From NCBI GenBank assembly GCA_018857735.1, contig JABMCL010000713.1, positions 2,517,001 through 2,581,000 on the forward strand: a DNA stretch of 64,000 nt. The letters are read 5' to 3'. The DNA is from Alviniconcha marisindica (Eukaryota; Mollusca; Gastropoda; Provannidae). Positions 53,872 through 64,000 of the stretch are shown one piece after another. The position numbers and the translations under genes are program-made. Positions within the stretch are counted from its first letter, which is position 1, and each line of letters begins with the position of its first letter. Under the pieces are notes generated by a model. It saw nothing but the letters and a program-made list of their open reading frames with translations. It was not told where the DNA came from and ran no database searches.

Positions 53872-55584
53872 GTAAGTAAACTGCCCATCTCTGTCACTCA
53901 GGCTGTATGATTATCTTGATGTACATTATACATGTGTGTTCTGCTATGTTTGCGTTGTTCAATGCTCTTAGCTTCAGGGTAGGCACTTTAAAAAAATTCT
54001 GTTAGATTATTATTTGTAACTGTAAGCTGAGCTACTGGAGCACAGTGATACTAGAGTACATCACACACAGTACCCCTACAGTGAGCTTACGGTCCTGTCT
54101 GAACTGCAGCTAGTGTAAGTTGAACCAATGGAGCTTGCTGATTGAGTACACCGCACAGCACACCTACAGTGAGCCCATGGTCCTGTGGGAACTGTAAGTT
54201 GTGCTAATGGAGCATGCTGGTACAGTGATAGAGTACACCACAAAGCACACCTGCAATGAGCCCATGGTCCTGTGGGAACTGTAAGTTGTGCTAATGGAGC
54301 ATGCTGGTACAGTGATAGAGTACACCACAAAGCACACCTGCAATGAGCCCATGGTCCTGTGGGAACTGTAAGTTGTGCTAATGGAGCATGCTGGTACAGT
54401 GATAGAGTACACCGCACAGCACACCTACAGTGAGCCCACGGTCCTGTGTGAACTGTAAGTTGTGCTAATGGAGCATGCTGGTACAGTGATAGAGTACACC
54501 ACAAAGCACACCTGCAATGAGCCCATGGTCCTGTGGGAACTGTAAGCTGAGGTAATGGAGCATGCTGGTACAGTGATAGAGTACACCACACAGCACACCT
54601 GCAATGAACTCACGGTCCTGTGTGAACTGTAACTGTAAGCTGAGGTAATGGAGCACACTAAGAAAGTGAAATCTATTCACGAGTGTAGTTGAAATGTAAA
54701 TGTCTGATGACATTAGAATACTTGGTGATTTATTACCGCAGACTTAGTGGTATTAATTATTCTTTTACATGAGACACTTTTTTTAAAATTCACTATTGCT
54801 GTTTCATTACAACTGATAATTGATTTATATGTTACAAGTACAACTGTTTAATTTCTGTACATGTAACATTGTGAGATAGCATAATTAATTGTAAACCTTA
54901 ATATTGTCTGTGTGAAAGCAAAAACTGAAACTATTAGTATTATGCTGACTGAGATTTTCACTGGTGATGTTGTCTTTTCAGGTTGCCGAGAAAGACAGAC
55001 ATGGAAAGGTAACACCTGTCATAAAATTTATTTGTTAATGATAATAATTTACTCTTTCACATTTTTTTAACCATAATTTTATTTATTTATTATAGTACAA
55101 CTAGCATGCATGTAAACTTTGGACAGAAAGAAACAACGTGACGTGAAAGCATAATAGTTTATTAATACACAGCATGAAAAGAAGATATGCATGTAGTCAT
55201 AATTTATGATCACATTTTTTTTATAGTAACAACTATCATGCATGTAAACTTTGGACAGAGAGAAACAACATGACATGAAAGCATAATACACAACTTGAAA
55301 AGAAGATATGCGTGTAGTCATAATTTATGATCATAAAATCTGTGGTACTCTTTAGAGGAAAATAAATGGGTGAATGATTTCTTTACAGAAAGCTGGAGAT
55401 TTTTCAGTTTTCCAACCGCACCCGACAGTTGTTTGTTCGAATCCTGGCTCTGGTGAAGTGGGCAAACAGCGTGAGCAAAGTGGACAAGTGCGCTGTGAGT
55501 ATGAAGACAGATACATGTGTTGCCAACAGTTAACTTGCTCTCAGGCAGAACGAGTGCCACATGTATTACATAATGTCAGTTCTG

Positions 55585-55622
<38 letters not shown>

Positions 55623-57680
55623 CACATATCCTCCTCCCACCACACCCAGAGTGACTTTTCATTTTTCTTTTGAAAGTGCCTTGAACATGTTGATGCAGCA
55701 TGGATATATATCCATGTTCTAGTTCTACAACTAACAAGTTTTCATCATCAGCCAGACATATGTCATTCTGAGCGATATCTGTTGTTCTTCTTCTACCTAA
55801 TACTGGGCCGGGCTCACATAGTGGATGGAGCATTGGTGGCCCAATGAAAGTTACGCACACATGCATTGCAACTTCAGTCCTTTTTGTTAAAATGTCATTT
55901 AAAATGGTTTAAAACTATCTACACAGTCTGGTGGGCTGGCTATACAGCAGACGACAACGGGTGACACTGGGCATCAGTGCCACTGCCAAGGCCGTCCGTG
56001 AATGCCTCAGGTGGAGGCGTTACGGTGTGCCACTGTGGAAGCTGGTTCCATTCTCTTTGTTGAAATCATTTGTTGATGTGAATGCAACTTTGAAGAGGTG
56101 GGGGGGGGGGGGGGGGCTGTTTAACATACCTTCTTTTTGGAAGCTTCTGTACAAACTAGATGTTGCGTCACCAACACAAGGTCCTGTGTGCAGATTGTGT
56201 TGCTCAGTGAATTAATGTTCTTGTCTCCACTTTCAGGATATCTGCATGTTTCTGGAGCGACAATCTATGTTCTTTGTTGACACGGCAGACTTCCTGCACA
56301 AAATGTCGAAGGAGACGTTGGTTACAGCTCGGTGAGTTGACAGTGCTTGGTTCTAACACGCATTGCAAGTGTCAAAATACAGATTTTCATAAGTTAAATG
56401 ATCCTTGAAATGTCTCGCTTTTTTACTTCTGATACCCACTCCTGCCACCCCCCATGTAAAACACCAACTTACTTACTCCCCCCCCCTCCCCCTCCCCCAC
56501 CCCCACCCCACGCACATACCTTGCTCTTACTGATTACTGTTATTAACAATATACTTTATTCGTCCCAACGGGTAATTAAAGCATTGATTAGTTATTGATT
56601 ATTGATGGATTTATTGATGATGAAGACAGACATGCTTGTTGATACAATTTATAAACCTGATCAGTTAATGATGATGTGACTTTAACCTTGAGTAGTTGTT
56701 GACGATATTAACTTGACTGGTGGTTTACTTGTATGGTGCATGCTGCAGGTTGCCCAGCTTCTCCCTGCCCTGTGCTATCGATGTGCTGACCACTGGCACC
56801 TACCCTCGTCTGCCGGCTTGCATCAGGGTGAGTTCTACCCTTCCAACTTTCCAGGTGGCTAGTATTCATTCAGAGGCAGCTTTTTTTTTTTATCATGTCT
56901 GGTGCATGCTGTTGCTCTGTTCAAGAGTGGGTATTTCAGAATGTTTAGAGCGTTGAGGATCTTGAGACACCACCATGAAGCAAGAGCATGAAGCAAAAGA
57001 AGTCACCTTGATCACCCAGAGGAGAAAGGTGTAGGAAAAGGGAGTGGTTGGCAGTCTTTCTTGAGCGGATGAGACAGCTCTATTCCCAGTCAGGCCAACT
57101 CGGGAACTGTTTCAAAGGCACTTGGCTGTTGGAAATTGAAGAAAACCTGCAGTAAAGTCATTCAAAATATTGTTTGGCTGTGAGCAATGTAGACGATATT
57201 GCCTGACAAAATCATCACCCCAGACCCCATCACATAGTGTAGACGTTATTGACTGTGGTGATTTGAGGACAAGATCATATTGCCTGTGGTGATTTCAGGA
57301 CAAGATCATATTGCCTGTGGTGATTTCAGGACAAGATCATCCCCCCGGACCCCATCACGCAGAATGAGAAGAAGCAGACCCTGCAGCGCCTGAATCAAGT
57401 CATCCAGTATCGCCTGGTGTCGAGCGAGCTGCCCACCCAGATGAGGAGGCTGAAAATTGGTACACCTTCAGCAATGACTTTAATTCTCTGTCTGCCTGTC
57501 TGTCCCACTCTCTCTGTTTCTCTGTGTGTCTGGGATCTCTCTGTCTCTATCTTGGCCTGTGTGTCTGCACCTCTCCTCTCCCTCTCACTCTCTCTCTCTG
57601 TCTCTGTCTCTTTCGCTGTCTCTCTGTTTCTCTTTCTGTCACTCCGTCTCTGTCTGTCTCTTTCTCTCTCTGTCGCTCCG

Positions 57681-57751
<71 letters not shown>

Positions 57752-60700
57752 CTCCTCCTCCTCCTCCTTCCCCTTCTCTTGGACAAGTAGCCTGAGATGC
57801 ATGTAAACACAAAATGCTTTTTTATTGTTGTCATGATCTGAAGCAAGATTTGAAGCAAATAACCTGGTGAACCTTTTGTTTCAGAACAAGGCCGTGTCAG
57901 ATTCTTTGTGGAATTTGAATTTGAGGTGAGTGTTTTGCTGGTTGTTGCTTTTTTTCTTTTCTTCTGCATGTGGTCTTTTGTGGTTCCCATTCCTGTTTTC
58001 TTTGTGTATGATTGCAGACAAACAGGGTATCTACCCAGTAAGCAAGAGAAAGATTACCCAAGATTTTATTAGTCTGTGTGTGTGTGTGTATTTGCATGGA
58101 GTGGGGGGGGGGGGGGGGGGGTCACAGAGTGTTAAACAATTTGGGAAGTTTGGAAATCTGAGGAACCTTTAATTTTCAGCCAAGAAAGTTGGGAAAAAGA
58201 AGCATTTTTGTACGTGTATACATTGTGTGCAGGTGACCTTGACCTTGATGGGGGACAGCGCCAGCATTCCTTGGCGTCTGCTGGACATCAGTTTCCAAGT
58301 GGAGGACCACGAGACAGGCAGTGAGTCCCCATCGCAGTTGTCCAGTACAATGGAAGCTCCTTTAATTCAAGGCGCTACAGATCACTCAGTTGGCATCTTG
58401 CGGAGCCATGTTTTGATTGCAGTGAAGATTTCATGGCTGAGTTTTTCTTGTTCAGGGTAGCTGGTAATGTTGTCAACAATGCTGCCATGATGCGACCACC
58501 CTTTCCTCCTGCTTTTTTCCCTGGCAGTGCCAGCATTGTGTTGATGAAGACGAAGCAGCAAGAATGGACATTTTTTGTGCTTTGGGTACAGAAACTTGAA
58601 GGAAAAATAGAGGTTGTAGTGAAACCTTTGTGTTTTTAGTTGTTTTTAATTGAGGGTCGGCGATTTTTGTCTTCTTTGCTTTTCATCTTCTTCAAAGCTT
58701 GGTAGAGCCACTCAGCATGTCTGTCTCTCCACACTGGTTATGGTTATTCTCATTATTTTTCCATGGCAGTGTTAAAGTTGTAGGGAAATAAAGGTTGCAG
58801 GGAGGTCTGTAACCTAGGCGCATAATTTGCCTGGCCATGGTGGTAGCATGTGTTGACCACCTTGCTGTTTATTTCTGTAGTTTTATTAACGCACTGCTAG
58901 AATATTATTTGGAAAGGGGGGTTGGGGGGAGGAAGGGGCATTAGCATGATGGCAGTGTTGTTGATAAGACCAGCTACCACGAACTTGGAAATCTCAGCTG
59001 TTAACTCTTTCATCCCTGAAAACTGCTACAGCGGTTAAGAGAATCTTTCCCTTCATTCCTGAGAACCGCTAGAGAGGGGCAGGCATAAACACTCCCTTCC
59101 TTCCGGCCGGCCGCTGCAGCGGTTCTGCCTTTGAAATCCGTGCCTATCTGTCACATGGTCAGCAGGTCAGTTCCCCCTGGCCAGTGTAACGGGACCTGGG
59201 GAATGTTTTGATAAGACCGCACAATGCTTTGATTAGCCGTGCCTGGCCACTGCCAGATTGTGGGAAAGTGTCCAGTGCACAAAATTTGTCCATTTCTAGG
59301 GATGGGGTTAGGTTATTCTGTACAGTTGGAAAGATGGCGGCGGATGAGTACAACGACAGTGATCAGTTCTCTGACGATGATGTTTATGACAATCTGGGCG
59401 AAAATTATTTTGATCTGTTTGAACTGACAGAAGAGGAGAGAGCAGAGCTTGCAAATGCATTTAAAGATGATAGTGAGAGTGGTGGTGAATTGGATGATGA
59501 AAACCTGACATTGTTTTTTACTCAGCTACGTTTTGAGTGGACAGGTGGGGACACTGCTGTGACACGAGACATACCTCTGATGTCCAGTGCAGATGTGTAC
59601 ATAGATATAGTAAATATAGTTGTACAGAGTTTCGGTGCAAACATTGTGTATATATATGATAGAGACGGCGCATGGATTACACTAAAATGAAACAATCATA
59701 CTGTGAACTCATACTTCCTACTCTTGTGCAAACCGTCACCTTTTCATCACCATTTCAAGGACACAGACAATGTGACAAACGGAATTTCTGGAGACAGTTT
59801 CTATGTGAACGTTATCTGGGACATCAGACTGTAAGTAGGGAGCATGTTCCATTTCTCTTGGCATGTTCTGTGGGCCTGCAAAATGTTGGTTTCGTCTGTT
59901 TGTCTTAAAAAAGGTATGTGTCACTTTATTTGCACCTGTGTGTCACCCTCCTGGTGACAGTGACTCTGAAAGTGTGACCATTGCCTTCTGACTTCATTTA
60001 CCTACACAGCGATATATAGGTTGCCATGGTTTTACTAAGAGCTTGCAGACACAGATGACTCAAACCCACATACCCTCTTTCATACATTTTTTCCTTATGA
60101 AAACCCAGGAATGAAAGGACTGTTATGTACATAGGAACATAGGAATAAGGGGAAGTAATGCCAAATACGAAACAGGGATGAAAGAGTTAAGGACTGCATG
60201 CTGCAGGGATCTCTGAACCTCTTTGTCGTGAGCTGACTTTCTTCTGCTTGTCTCGTGGGTTCCACTGTAGTGTGTCATAATAATTGTGGCTACAGAAGTA
60301 ATGATACTATTTTTGTCATTGTTGTTGTCTTCGTCATCGTCATTCATATAGTTGTGAGCTTCTGGTTATGATTGTTGGCCATTATTAATTATCATCTGTT
60401 GCTATTGTTCTGAAGAGTATTTGGGTACAAGAGAGGTAGAAAGGGGAGGGGGGAGAAAGCCATGAAGAAAAAGAATTGTCTTATCCACAGTGTTCTGCAG
60501 TCAGTGGTTTGAGACTGTTGCTTTTGCTTTTCAGATGGAAAGTCTCTTGTGCATTCGATGCAGGTAAGCACAGATGTTCCTGTGTTTGTCTGCTGTGGTG
60601 GGTGTAGGTGTCTGTGTATGAGTGTGTGTGTGTGTGTGTACATTTCACCTTTAATCAAGTCAAGCCTAGTGAAGTCAGTAGACTTTAATCATCCCTCACA

Positions 60701-61327
60701 GGGCAGTTCAGCTAACTACTAGAGGCTTATAAATGTAATGTAATAAGAACATCAGAGCAACATCTAACACATTTAAATTGATAATAGTAAACAGACATAC
60801 TGGATTGATTTTTTTTCTCCATAATACAACTTATCACAGCAGAAAACATCATCAGTGATGTAGAAGTCAGCCACTTAGTTAACAGTTTAGAGTCTGATCA
60901 GTAGGTCGATGAATGGATTAGTTGATTCAAGTTTTCCTGATTAAGTCGCTGTGAGTGGACAGACTTGATCAAGACCACTTGCTTGCTTGATATAGTTTGA
61001 CTTCATTTGTCCATTGTGTTGACAGCACTGAATAATTGCTTGCTTGGATTTATTGATTTGGTGGATGGATGTATGTCTTGATGTAGTTGTATTGATATAT
61101 TGGTGTATTGATTGCAGTTAATTGATTGGTGGATTGGTAGTATGTACTGACTGATGTACGGATTTCTGTTTGCCAGGTGCACTACATCCACCAGTTGGCT
61201 CAGTCACGGCTCCTGGACACTGACAAGCCCCTGCACGACCTCTACAGGGTGCTTCGTATCCTTGACAACTCAAAAGTCTGCACTGCAGTGCATACTTCAC
61301 TCGTATTGTGTAGCTGTGTGTGTGTGT

Positions 61328-61363
<36 letters not shown>

Positions 61364-63714
61364 AGCTGTGCATGTAAGTGTGTGGAGGTTGGGTGTGTAT
61401 TTTGCACATTTGAGTGCTTCGGCAGACATTAGCTAACTACCTTATAGCAAAGTTAAGGGGAGTATGCTGGAATCATTCTGTCTGCCCGTGTGTCTTGGCT
61501 TTTTCCAGAAGATATCTTCATAACCGTTCAACCTTTTGTAACCAAACTTCTTTGATTTGATGTGATTTGATAACATGTCTGGTATTTGGGTAAAGTCAAG
61601 TACTTCTTTATTCCATTCAAAGGAAAGCATGGGTTACAAACAAAGAATATATACATGCATAAAAGATTCACAGTTTAAGAGTGCACAGTAGCGTGCAGGC
61701 AAGGTTAAAACCACATGTATTATTTAACTAGAGAATATATCTATTACTAATGGAAATGTGCTCTAATGATATGTTTGACATATATATATATAACACATTA
61801 ATAGGAAGTAATTAATTGAAGGAAATAAAGAGTGCGAAGTAGCAAAACTGGGTGAAGATTTGCTCCTTGACGAGGAAACCAGATTCCTTCTGCATGTCAC
61901 TTCAGCTGGAGGTGCTACACTCACAGGTCAGTGTCATGACCTTGACCCAATTCCTCATAACCTTCGCCCCATCTCCCTCTGTATTCCTGCTGTCGCTGTG
62001 TCAGTACGCTAGACGAAGGAGTGATTTTCACCATTTCTCTTCCCTGATCTTTGTGACCATAAGCTAGGACACGAAAATGAGCACTGTATGCAGTCTTCTG
62101 GGTTTACTGTAATTATTGGCTGGGTCTAAAGTGTGATGCGCTGTTTTTGTTCGGTCATCATTGGAACAGTTAGCTAGGACAGAGGAGGACTTTACACTGT
62201 CATCTGGCATCATTATAGGATTGGCTCAGTCACTAGAGACGTTGCGAGGGTGATATATGGGTATATAGTCTGGAACAGTCTTTCAACAAATCTTAATCTG
62301 GAACACTATCCTTTGAGAGATCCATGCTTGCAGTTTTAGCACTTTTCTTACATCCTCTGGAGAATTTGCATGAGCAGTGCCACCTACCTCTTCGGCTGTA
62401 GCTATGAGTGTGTACATGTGTAAATTGCCTGACCACATACCATCAGAAGGTGCCTTGTTTTGTTCCCCTTGCAGACTCAGCGCCTGATGCGGGAGCGGCT
62501 GGCAGACAGCATCTTTGTGGAGCAGTACACGCTGAGCAAGGGCCTCATCATTTCCTACTGGAGGTACGTAACGTCACTGTGCTGATCAGCTAGGCTGCAG
62601 CTACGTAACATGCTAGGGATGCGTTTAGTCAGCAGTGCTGGTTAGCTAGGCAGCATCAGCAGTGCTGGTTAGCTAGGCAGTGTCAAAAGTGATGGTTAGC
62701 TTGGCAGCATCAGCAGTGATGGTTAGCTAGGCAATGTCAGCAGTGATGGTTAGCTAGGCAGTGTCAAAAGTGCTGGTTAGCTAGGCAGTTCAGCAGTGCT
62801 GGTTAGCCAGGCAGTGTCAGCAATGCTGGTTAGTCGGGCTGTGTCAGCAGTGCTGGTTAGCCAGGCAGTGTCAGTAATGCTGGTTAGCCAGGCAGTGTCA
62901 GCAATGCTGGTTAGCTAGGCAGTGTCAAGTGCTGGTTAGCTGGGCAGTGTCAGCAGTGCTGGTTAGCCAGGCAATGTCAGCAATGCTGGTTAGCTGGGCA
63001 GTGTCAGCAGTGCTGGTTAGCCGGGCAGTGTCAGCAATGCTGGTTAGCTGGGCAGTGTCAGCAATGCTGGTTAGCCAGGCATTGTCAGCAGTGCTGGTTA
63101 GCCAGGCAGTGTCAGCAGTGCTGGTTAGCCGGGCAGTGTCAGCAGTGCTGGTTAGCTGGGCAGTATCATCAGTGCCAGTTAGCCAGGCAGTGTCAGCAGT
63201 ACTGGTTAGCCAGGCAGTGTCAAGTGCTGGTTAGCCAGGCAGTGTCAAGTGCTGGTTAGCCAGGCAGTGTCAGCAGTGCTGGTTAGCTAGGCAGTGTCAG
63301 CAGTACTGGTTAGCCAAGCAGTGCTAGTTATGTAGGCAGCGCTGGTTAATGTCAGCAGTGCTGGTTAGCTAGGCTGTGTCAGCAATGCTGTTTATCTAGG
63401 CAAGAGGTATGTAGCATCAGCAGCTCTGGTTAGCTAGGGTGAAGGTAACTGCCAGTCTGACACAGGTACATATCTGTAACTCATAACTGCCAGTCTGACA
63501 CTGGTGTATGTAATTGCGAGTCTGACACAGATGTATGTAATCACCAGTATGATGCAGATGTATGTCATTGCTACTCTGACACCAACCTGGAGGAATGTTG
63601 AGAGTGTAATCGATATTGTTGGATTTAAAAAAACAAGCCCTTTATTTTTGGAGTACACAGTGTTTCTTCTGGTTTTCAGGGACAACACACGAAGAGACAG
63701 ACAAGATAATACCG
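53738..63714 (+). CDS. MED14: Mediator complex subunit 14, first 13 coding exons (continues past right edge)
   Basis: MED14 is the backbone that joins Mediator head, middle and tail and is needed for Pol II transcription. Exons: 53738-53871, 54982-55008, 55389-55494, 56237-56331, 56749-56827, 57330-57459, 57885-57925, 58233-58320, 60535-60563, 61177-61255, 61883-61926, 62475-62563, 63680-63714. These total 976 bases, about 325 codons of the roughly 1450 expected. All junctions are GT-AG and phase-consistent. Conserved blocks are IPLSTLIEYATQRTYHELTV, LPRKTDMERK, RTRQLFVRILALVKWANSV, LERQSMFFVDTADFL, LPSFSLPCAIDVLTTGTYPR, DKIIPPDPIT, IPWRLLDI, HSFCMSLQLEVLHSQ. The intron between exons 8 and 9 carries a piggyBac-type insertion. 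The start ATG is preceded by in-frame leader with a plausible context. Confidence 0.96.
53880..54655. repeat. MED14 exon-1-derived minisatellite, 87-bp unit, about eight copies
   Basis: Unit GATAGAGTACACCACAAAGC, ACACCTGCAATGAGCCCATG, GTCCTGTGGGAACTGTAAGT and TGTGCTAATGGAGCATGCTG. It copies the exon 1 end (GATAGAGTACGCCACGCAAC ...GTCCTGTCGGAACT|GTAAGT). GTAAGT or GTAAGC occurs at 54115, 54194, 54281, 54368, 54455, 54542 and about 54635. Confidence 0.95.
54982..55008 (+). CDS. MED14: MED14 coding exon 2 (27-base micro-exon)
   Basis: LLPRKTDMER between acceptor TTTTCAG| and donor GAAAG|GTAACA. It matches the conserved LLPRKSD.ER segment. Phase 2 both ends. Confidence 0.93.
55085..55335. repeat. 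Tandem duplication, unit about 125 bp
   Basis: Two copies of a unit with CATGCATGTAAACTTTGGAC, AGAAAGAAACAACGTGA, CATGAAAGCATAATA and AAGAAGATATGCATGTAGTC, ending shortly before the exon 3 acceptor. Confidence 0.9.
55389..55494 (+). CDS. MED14: MED14 coding exon 3
   Basis: KLEIFQFSNRTRQLFVRILA then LVKWANSVSKVDKCA. Acceptor CTTTACAG|, donor GCGCT|GTGAGT. Confidence 0.96.
55588..55618. repeat. (CA)n microsatellite
   Basis: Pure CA tract in the MED14 intron between exons 3 and 4. Confidence 0.9.
56237..56331 (+). CDS. MED14: MED14 coding exon 4
   Basis: DICMFLERQSMFFVDTADFL then HKMSKETLVTAR. Acceptor CTTTCAG|, donor GCTCG|GTGAGT, phase 0 to 2. Confidence 0.96.
56749..56827 (+). CDS. MED14: MED14 coding exon 5
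   Basis: LPSFSLPCAIDVLTTGTYPR then LPACIR. Acceptor GCTGCAG|, donor CAGG|GTGAGT. Confidence 0.96.
57235..57329. repeat. MED14 exon-6-acceptor-derived 36-bp repeat, three copies
   Basis: Unit GACAAGATCATATTGCCTGT then GGTGATTTCAG. GATTTCAG|GACAAGATCAT is the exon 6 acceptor plus first codons (DKI). Copies before the genuine one start near 57271 (acceptor lost, TTGAGG) and 57300. Confidence 0.92.
57330..57459 (+). CDS. MED14: MED14 coding exon 6
   Basis: DKIIPPDPITQNEKKQTLQR, LNQVIQYRLVSSELPTQMRR and LKI. Acceptor TTTCAG|, donor AATTG|GTACAC, phase 0 to 1. Confidence 0.96.
57490..57775. repeat. (CT)n pyrimidine tract
   Basis: TCTGTCTCT-type sequence passing into pure CT at about 57685-57748, then (CTC)n. 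Confidence 0.92.
57885..57925 (+). CDS. MED14: MED14 coding exon 7
   Basis: EQGRVRFFVEFEFE. Acceptor GTTTCAG|, donor TTGAG|GTGAGT; the homologous human segment is GRVKFRVEGEFE. Confidence 0.94.
58233..58320 (+). CDS. MED14: MED14 coding exon 8
   Basis: VTLTLMGDSASIPWRLLDIS then FQVEDHETG. Acceptor GTGCAG|, donor GGCA|GTGAGT, phase 0 to 1. Confidence 0.95.
59001..60190. mobile_element. Non-autonomous piggyBac-type DNA transposon
   Basis: TTAA at 59001-59004 and 60187-60190 is the target-site duplication. The 14-bp terminal inverted repeats are perfect: CTCTTTCATCCCTG (59005-59018) and CAGGGATGAAAGAG (60173-60186). Element length is 1182 bp, too short for a full transposase. TTAA targeting with such ends is the mark of piggyBac. 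It lies in the MED14 intron between exons 8 and 9. Confidence 0.88.
59334..59690 (+). pseudogene. Internal 118-codon frame of the piggyBac-type element, possible transposase N-terminus
   Basis: Starts MAADEYNDSDQFSDDDVYDN and stays acidic for about 60 residues, as piggyBac transposase N-termini often do. It ends after YIYDRDGAWITLK. No DDE catalytic core is visible in the remaining element. This may be a truncated transposase or an unrelated passenger frame. Confidence 0.4.
60535..60563 (+). CDS. MED14: MED14 coding exon 9 (29-base micro-exon)
   Basis: With the last base of exon 8 it reads NGKSLVHSMQ. Acceptor TTTTCAG|, donor TGCAG|GTAAGC; human has DGRALVHSMQ. Confidence 0.93.
61177..61255 (+). 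CDS. MED14: MED14 coding exon 10
   Basis: VHYIHQLAQSRLLDTDKPLH then DLYRVL. Acceptor TTGCCAG|, donor GCTTC|GTATCC, phase 0 to 1. Confidence 0.94.
61315..61366. repeat. (GT)n microsatellite
   Basis: GT tract with one interruption, in the intron after exon 10. Confidence 0.9.
61883..61926 (+). CDS. MED14: MED14 coding exon 11 (44 bases)
   Basis: HSFCMSLQLEVLHSQ, nearly identical to human MED14. Acceptor AACCAG|, donor CACAG|GTCAGT. Confidence 0.95.
62475..62563 (+). CDS. MED14: MED14 coding exon 12
   Basis: TQRLMRERLADSIFVEQYTL then SKGLIISYWR. Acceptor CTTGCAG|, donor TGGAG|GTACGT, phase 0 to 2. Confidence 0.93.
62590..63430. repeat. 27-29-bp minisatellite, about 28 copies
   Basis: Unit AGTGCTGGTTAGCTAGGCAG then TGTCAGC. 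It starts about 20-30 bp after the exon 12 donor, where GTGCTGATCAGCTAGGCTGC (62579-62598) looks like the founding unit. Confidence 0.95.
63450..63585. repeat. About 33-bp tandem repeat, four copies
   Basis: Units of GCCAGTCTGACACAGGTACA and TATCTGTAACTCATAACT, diverging to GATGTATGTAATCACCAGTA. Confidence 0.85.
63680..63714 (+). CDS. MED14: MED14 coding exon 13
   Basis: RDNTRRDRQDNTG (first Arg split with exon 12). Acceptor GGTTTTCAG|, donor ACCG|GTGAGT. Sequence conservation is low here; phase and position after exon 12 support it. Confidence 0.78.
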
Positions 63715-64000
63715 GTGAGTTTAAAGATTTATTGTTGAGCAGGCTATTCAAAGATGATTGCATTCAAAGATTTGATTTTCAGGGGCTACGTCAAGGATTG
63801 TTGTGTTCTGAGAAAGATTTTCAGGAGGCTACATCAGAAGCTGTGTTCCGAGATTTTATTTTCAAGAGGCTGCATAGAAGATTGTGATGTTCAGAGAGTC
63901 AGTTTTAAGTACGATAAGTTAAAGGTTATGTTCAGAAATTCAGTAAGGAAGATACATTAAGAGACTGTGTTCAGTTTTCAGTAAGCCTCAGGTGGTCTCT

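Overview
This is a window of animal nuclear DNA. Genes are split into short exons with GT-AG introns, intergenic DNA is rich in minisatellites, and tRNA-derived SINEs are present. The protein set (Scm-type MBT protein, ANAPC13, CEP85, MED14) is metazoan. The SINE tails, which end in a GTAAGTAA / TTACTTAC motif, together with the minisatellite load suggest a mollusc, most likely a gastropod. That placement is an inference; the sequence alone does not prove it.

Layout: (1) 1-10.6 kb, minus strand: the 5' two thirds of a Polycomb-group Scm/SCMH1/SCML2 homologue, with two MBT repeats and the SLED domain in 8 exons. The C-terminal SPM/SAM part runs off the left edge. (2) 13.3-13.5 kb, plus strand: a complete single-exon ANAPC13 gene, head-to-head with Scm. 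(3) 13.6-25.9 kb: a gene-poor convergent interval holding tandem arrays and a SINE. (4) 25.9-50.8 kb, minus strand: a complete CEP85-like centrosomal coiled-coil gene. I assembled 13 coding exons with compatible phases into an 800-residue protein. (5) 53.7 kb to the right edge, plus strand: the first 13 coding exons of MED14 (about 325 residues), head-to-head with CEP85. A 1.2-kb non-autonomous piggyBac-type element with TTAA target duplication sits in one MED14 intron.

The most unusual signal is where the tandem repeats lie. At many exon boundaries in all three spliced genes, the neighbouring minisatellite is built from copies of the exon edge plus its own splice site. Scm exons 7 and 8, CEP85 exons 6, 7 and 12, and MED14 exons 1, 6 and the 5'UTR exon show this most clearly. 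The result is rows of decoy donors, decoy acceptors, partial exon copies and, next to Scm exon 8, repeated micro-exon-like units with both splice sites. The CEP85 stop codon is also the first unit of a 3' array. A 4-kb array of 54/66-bp units next to Scm MBT repeat 2 is open and in frame with that exon. I found no prokaryotic operon, CRISPR array or defence system.

Exon coordinates were derived by hand from conserved protein sequence and splice-site phase. No RNA evidence is available. Repeat-array limits and copy numbers are approximate.
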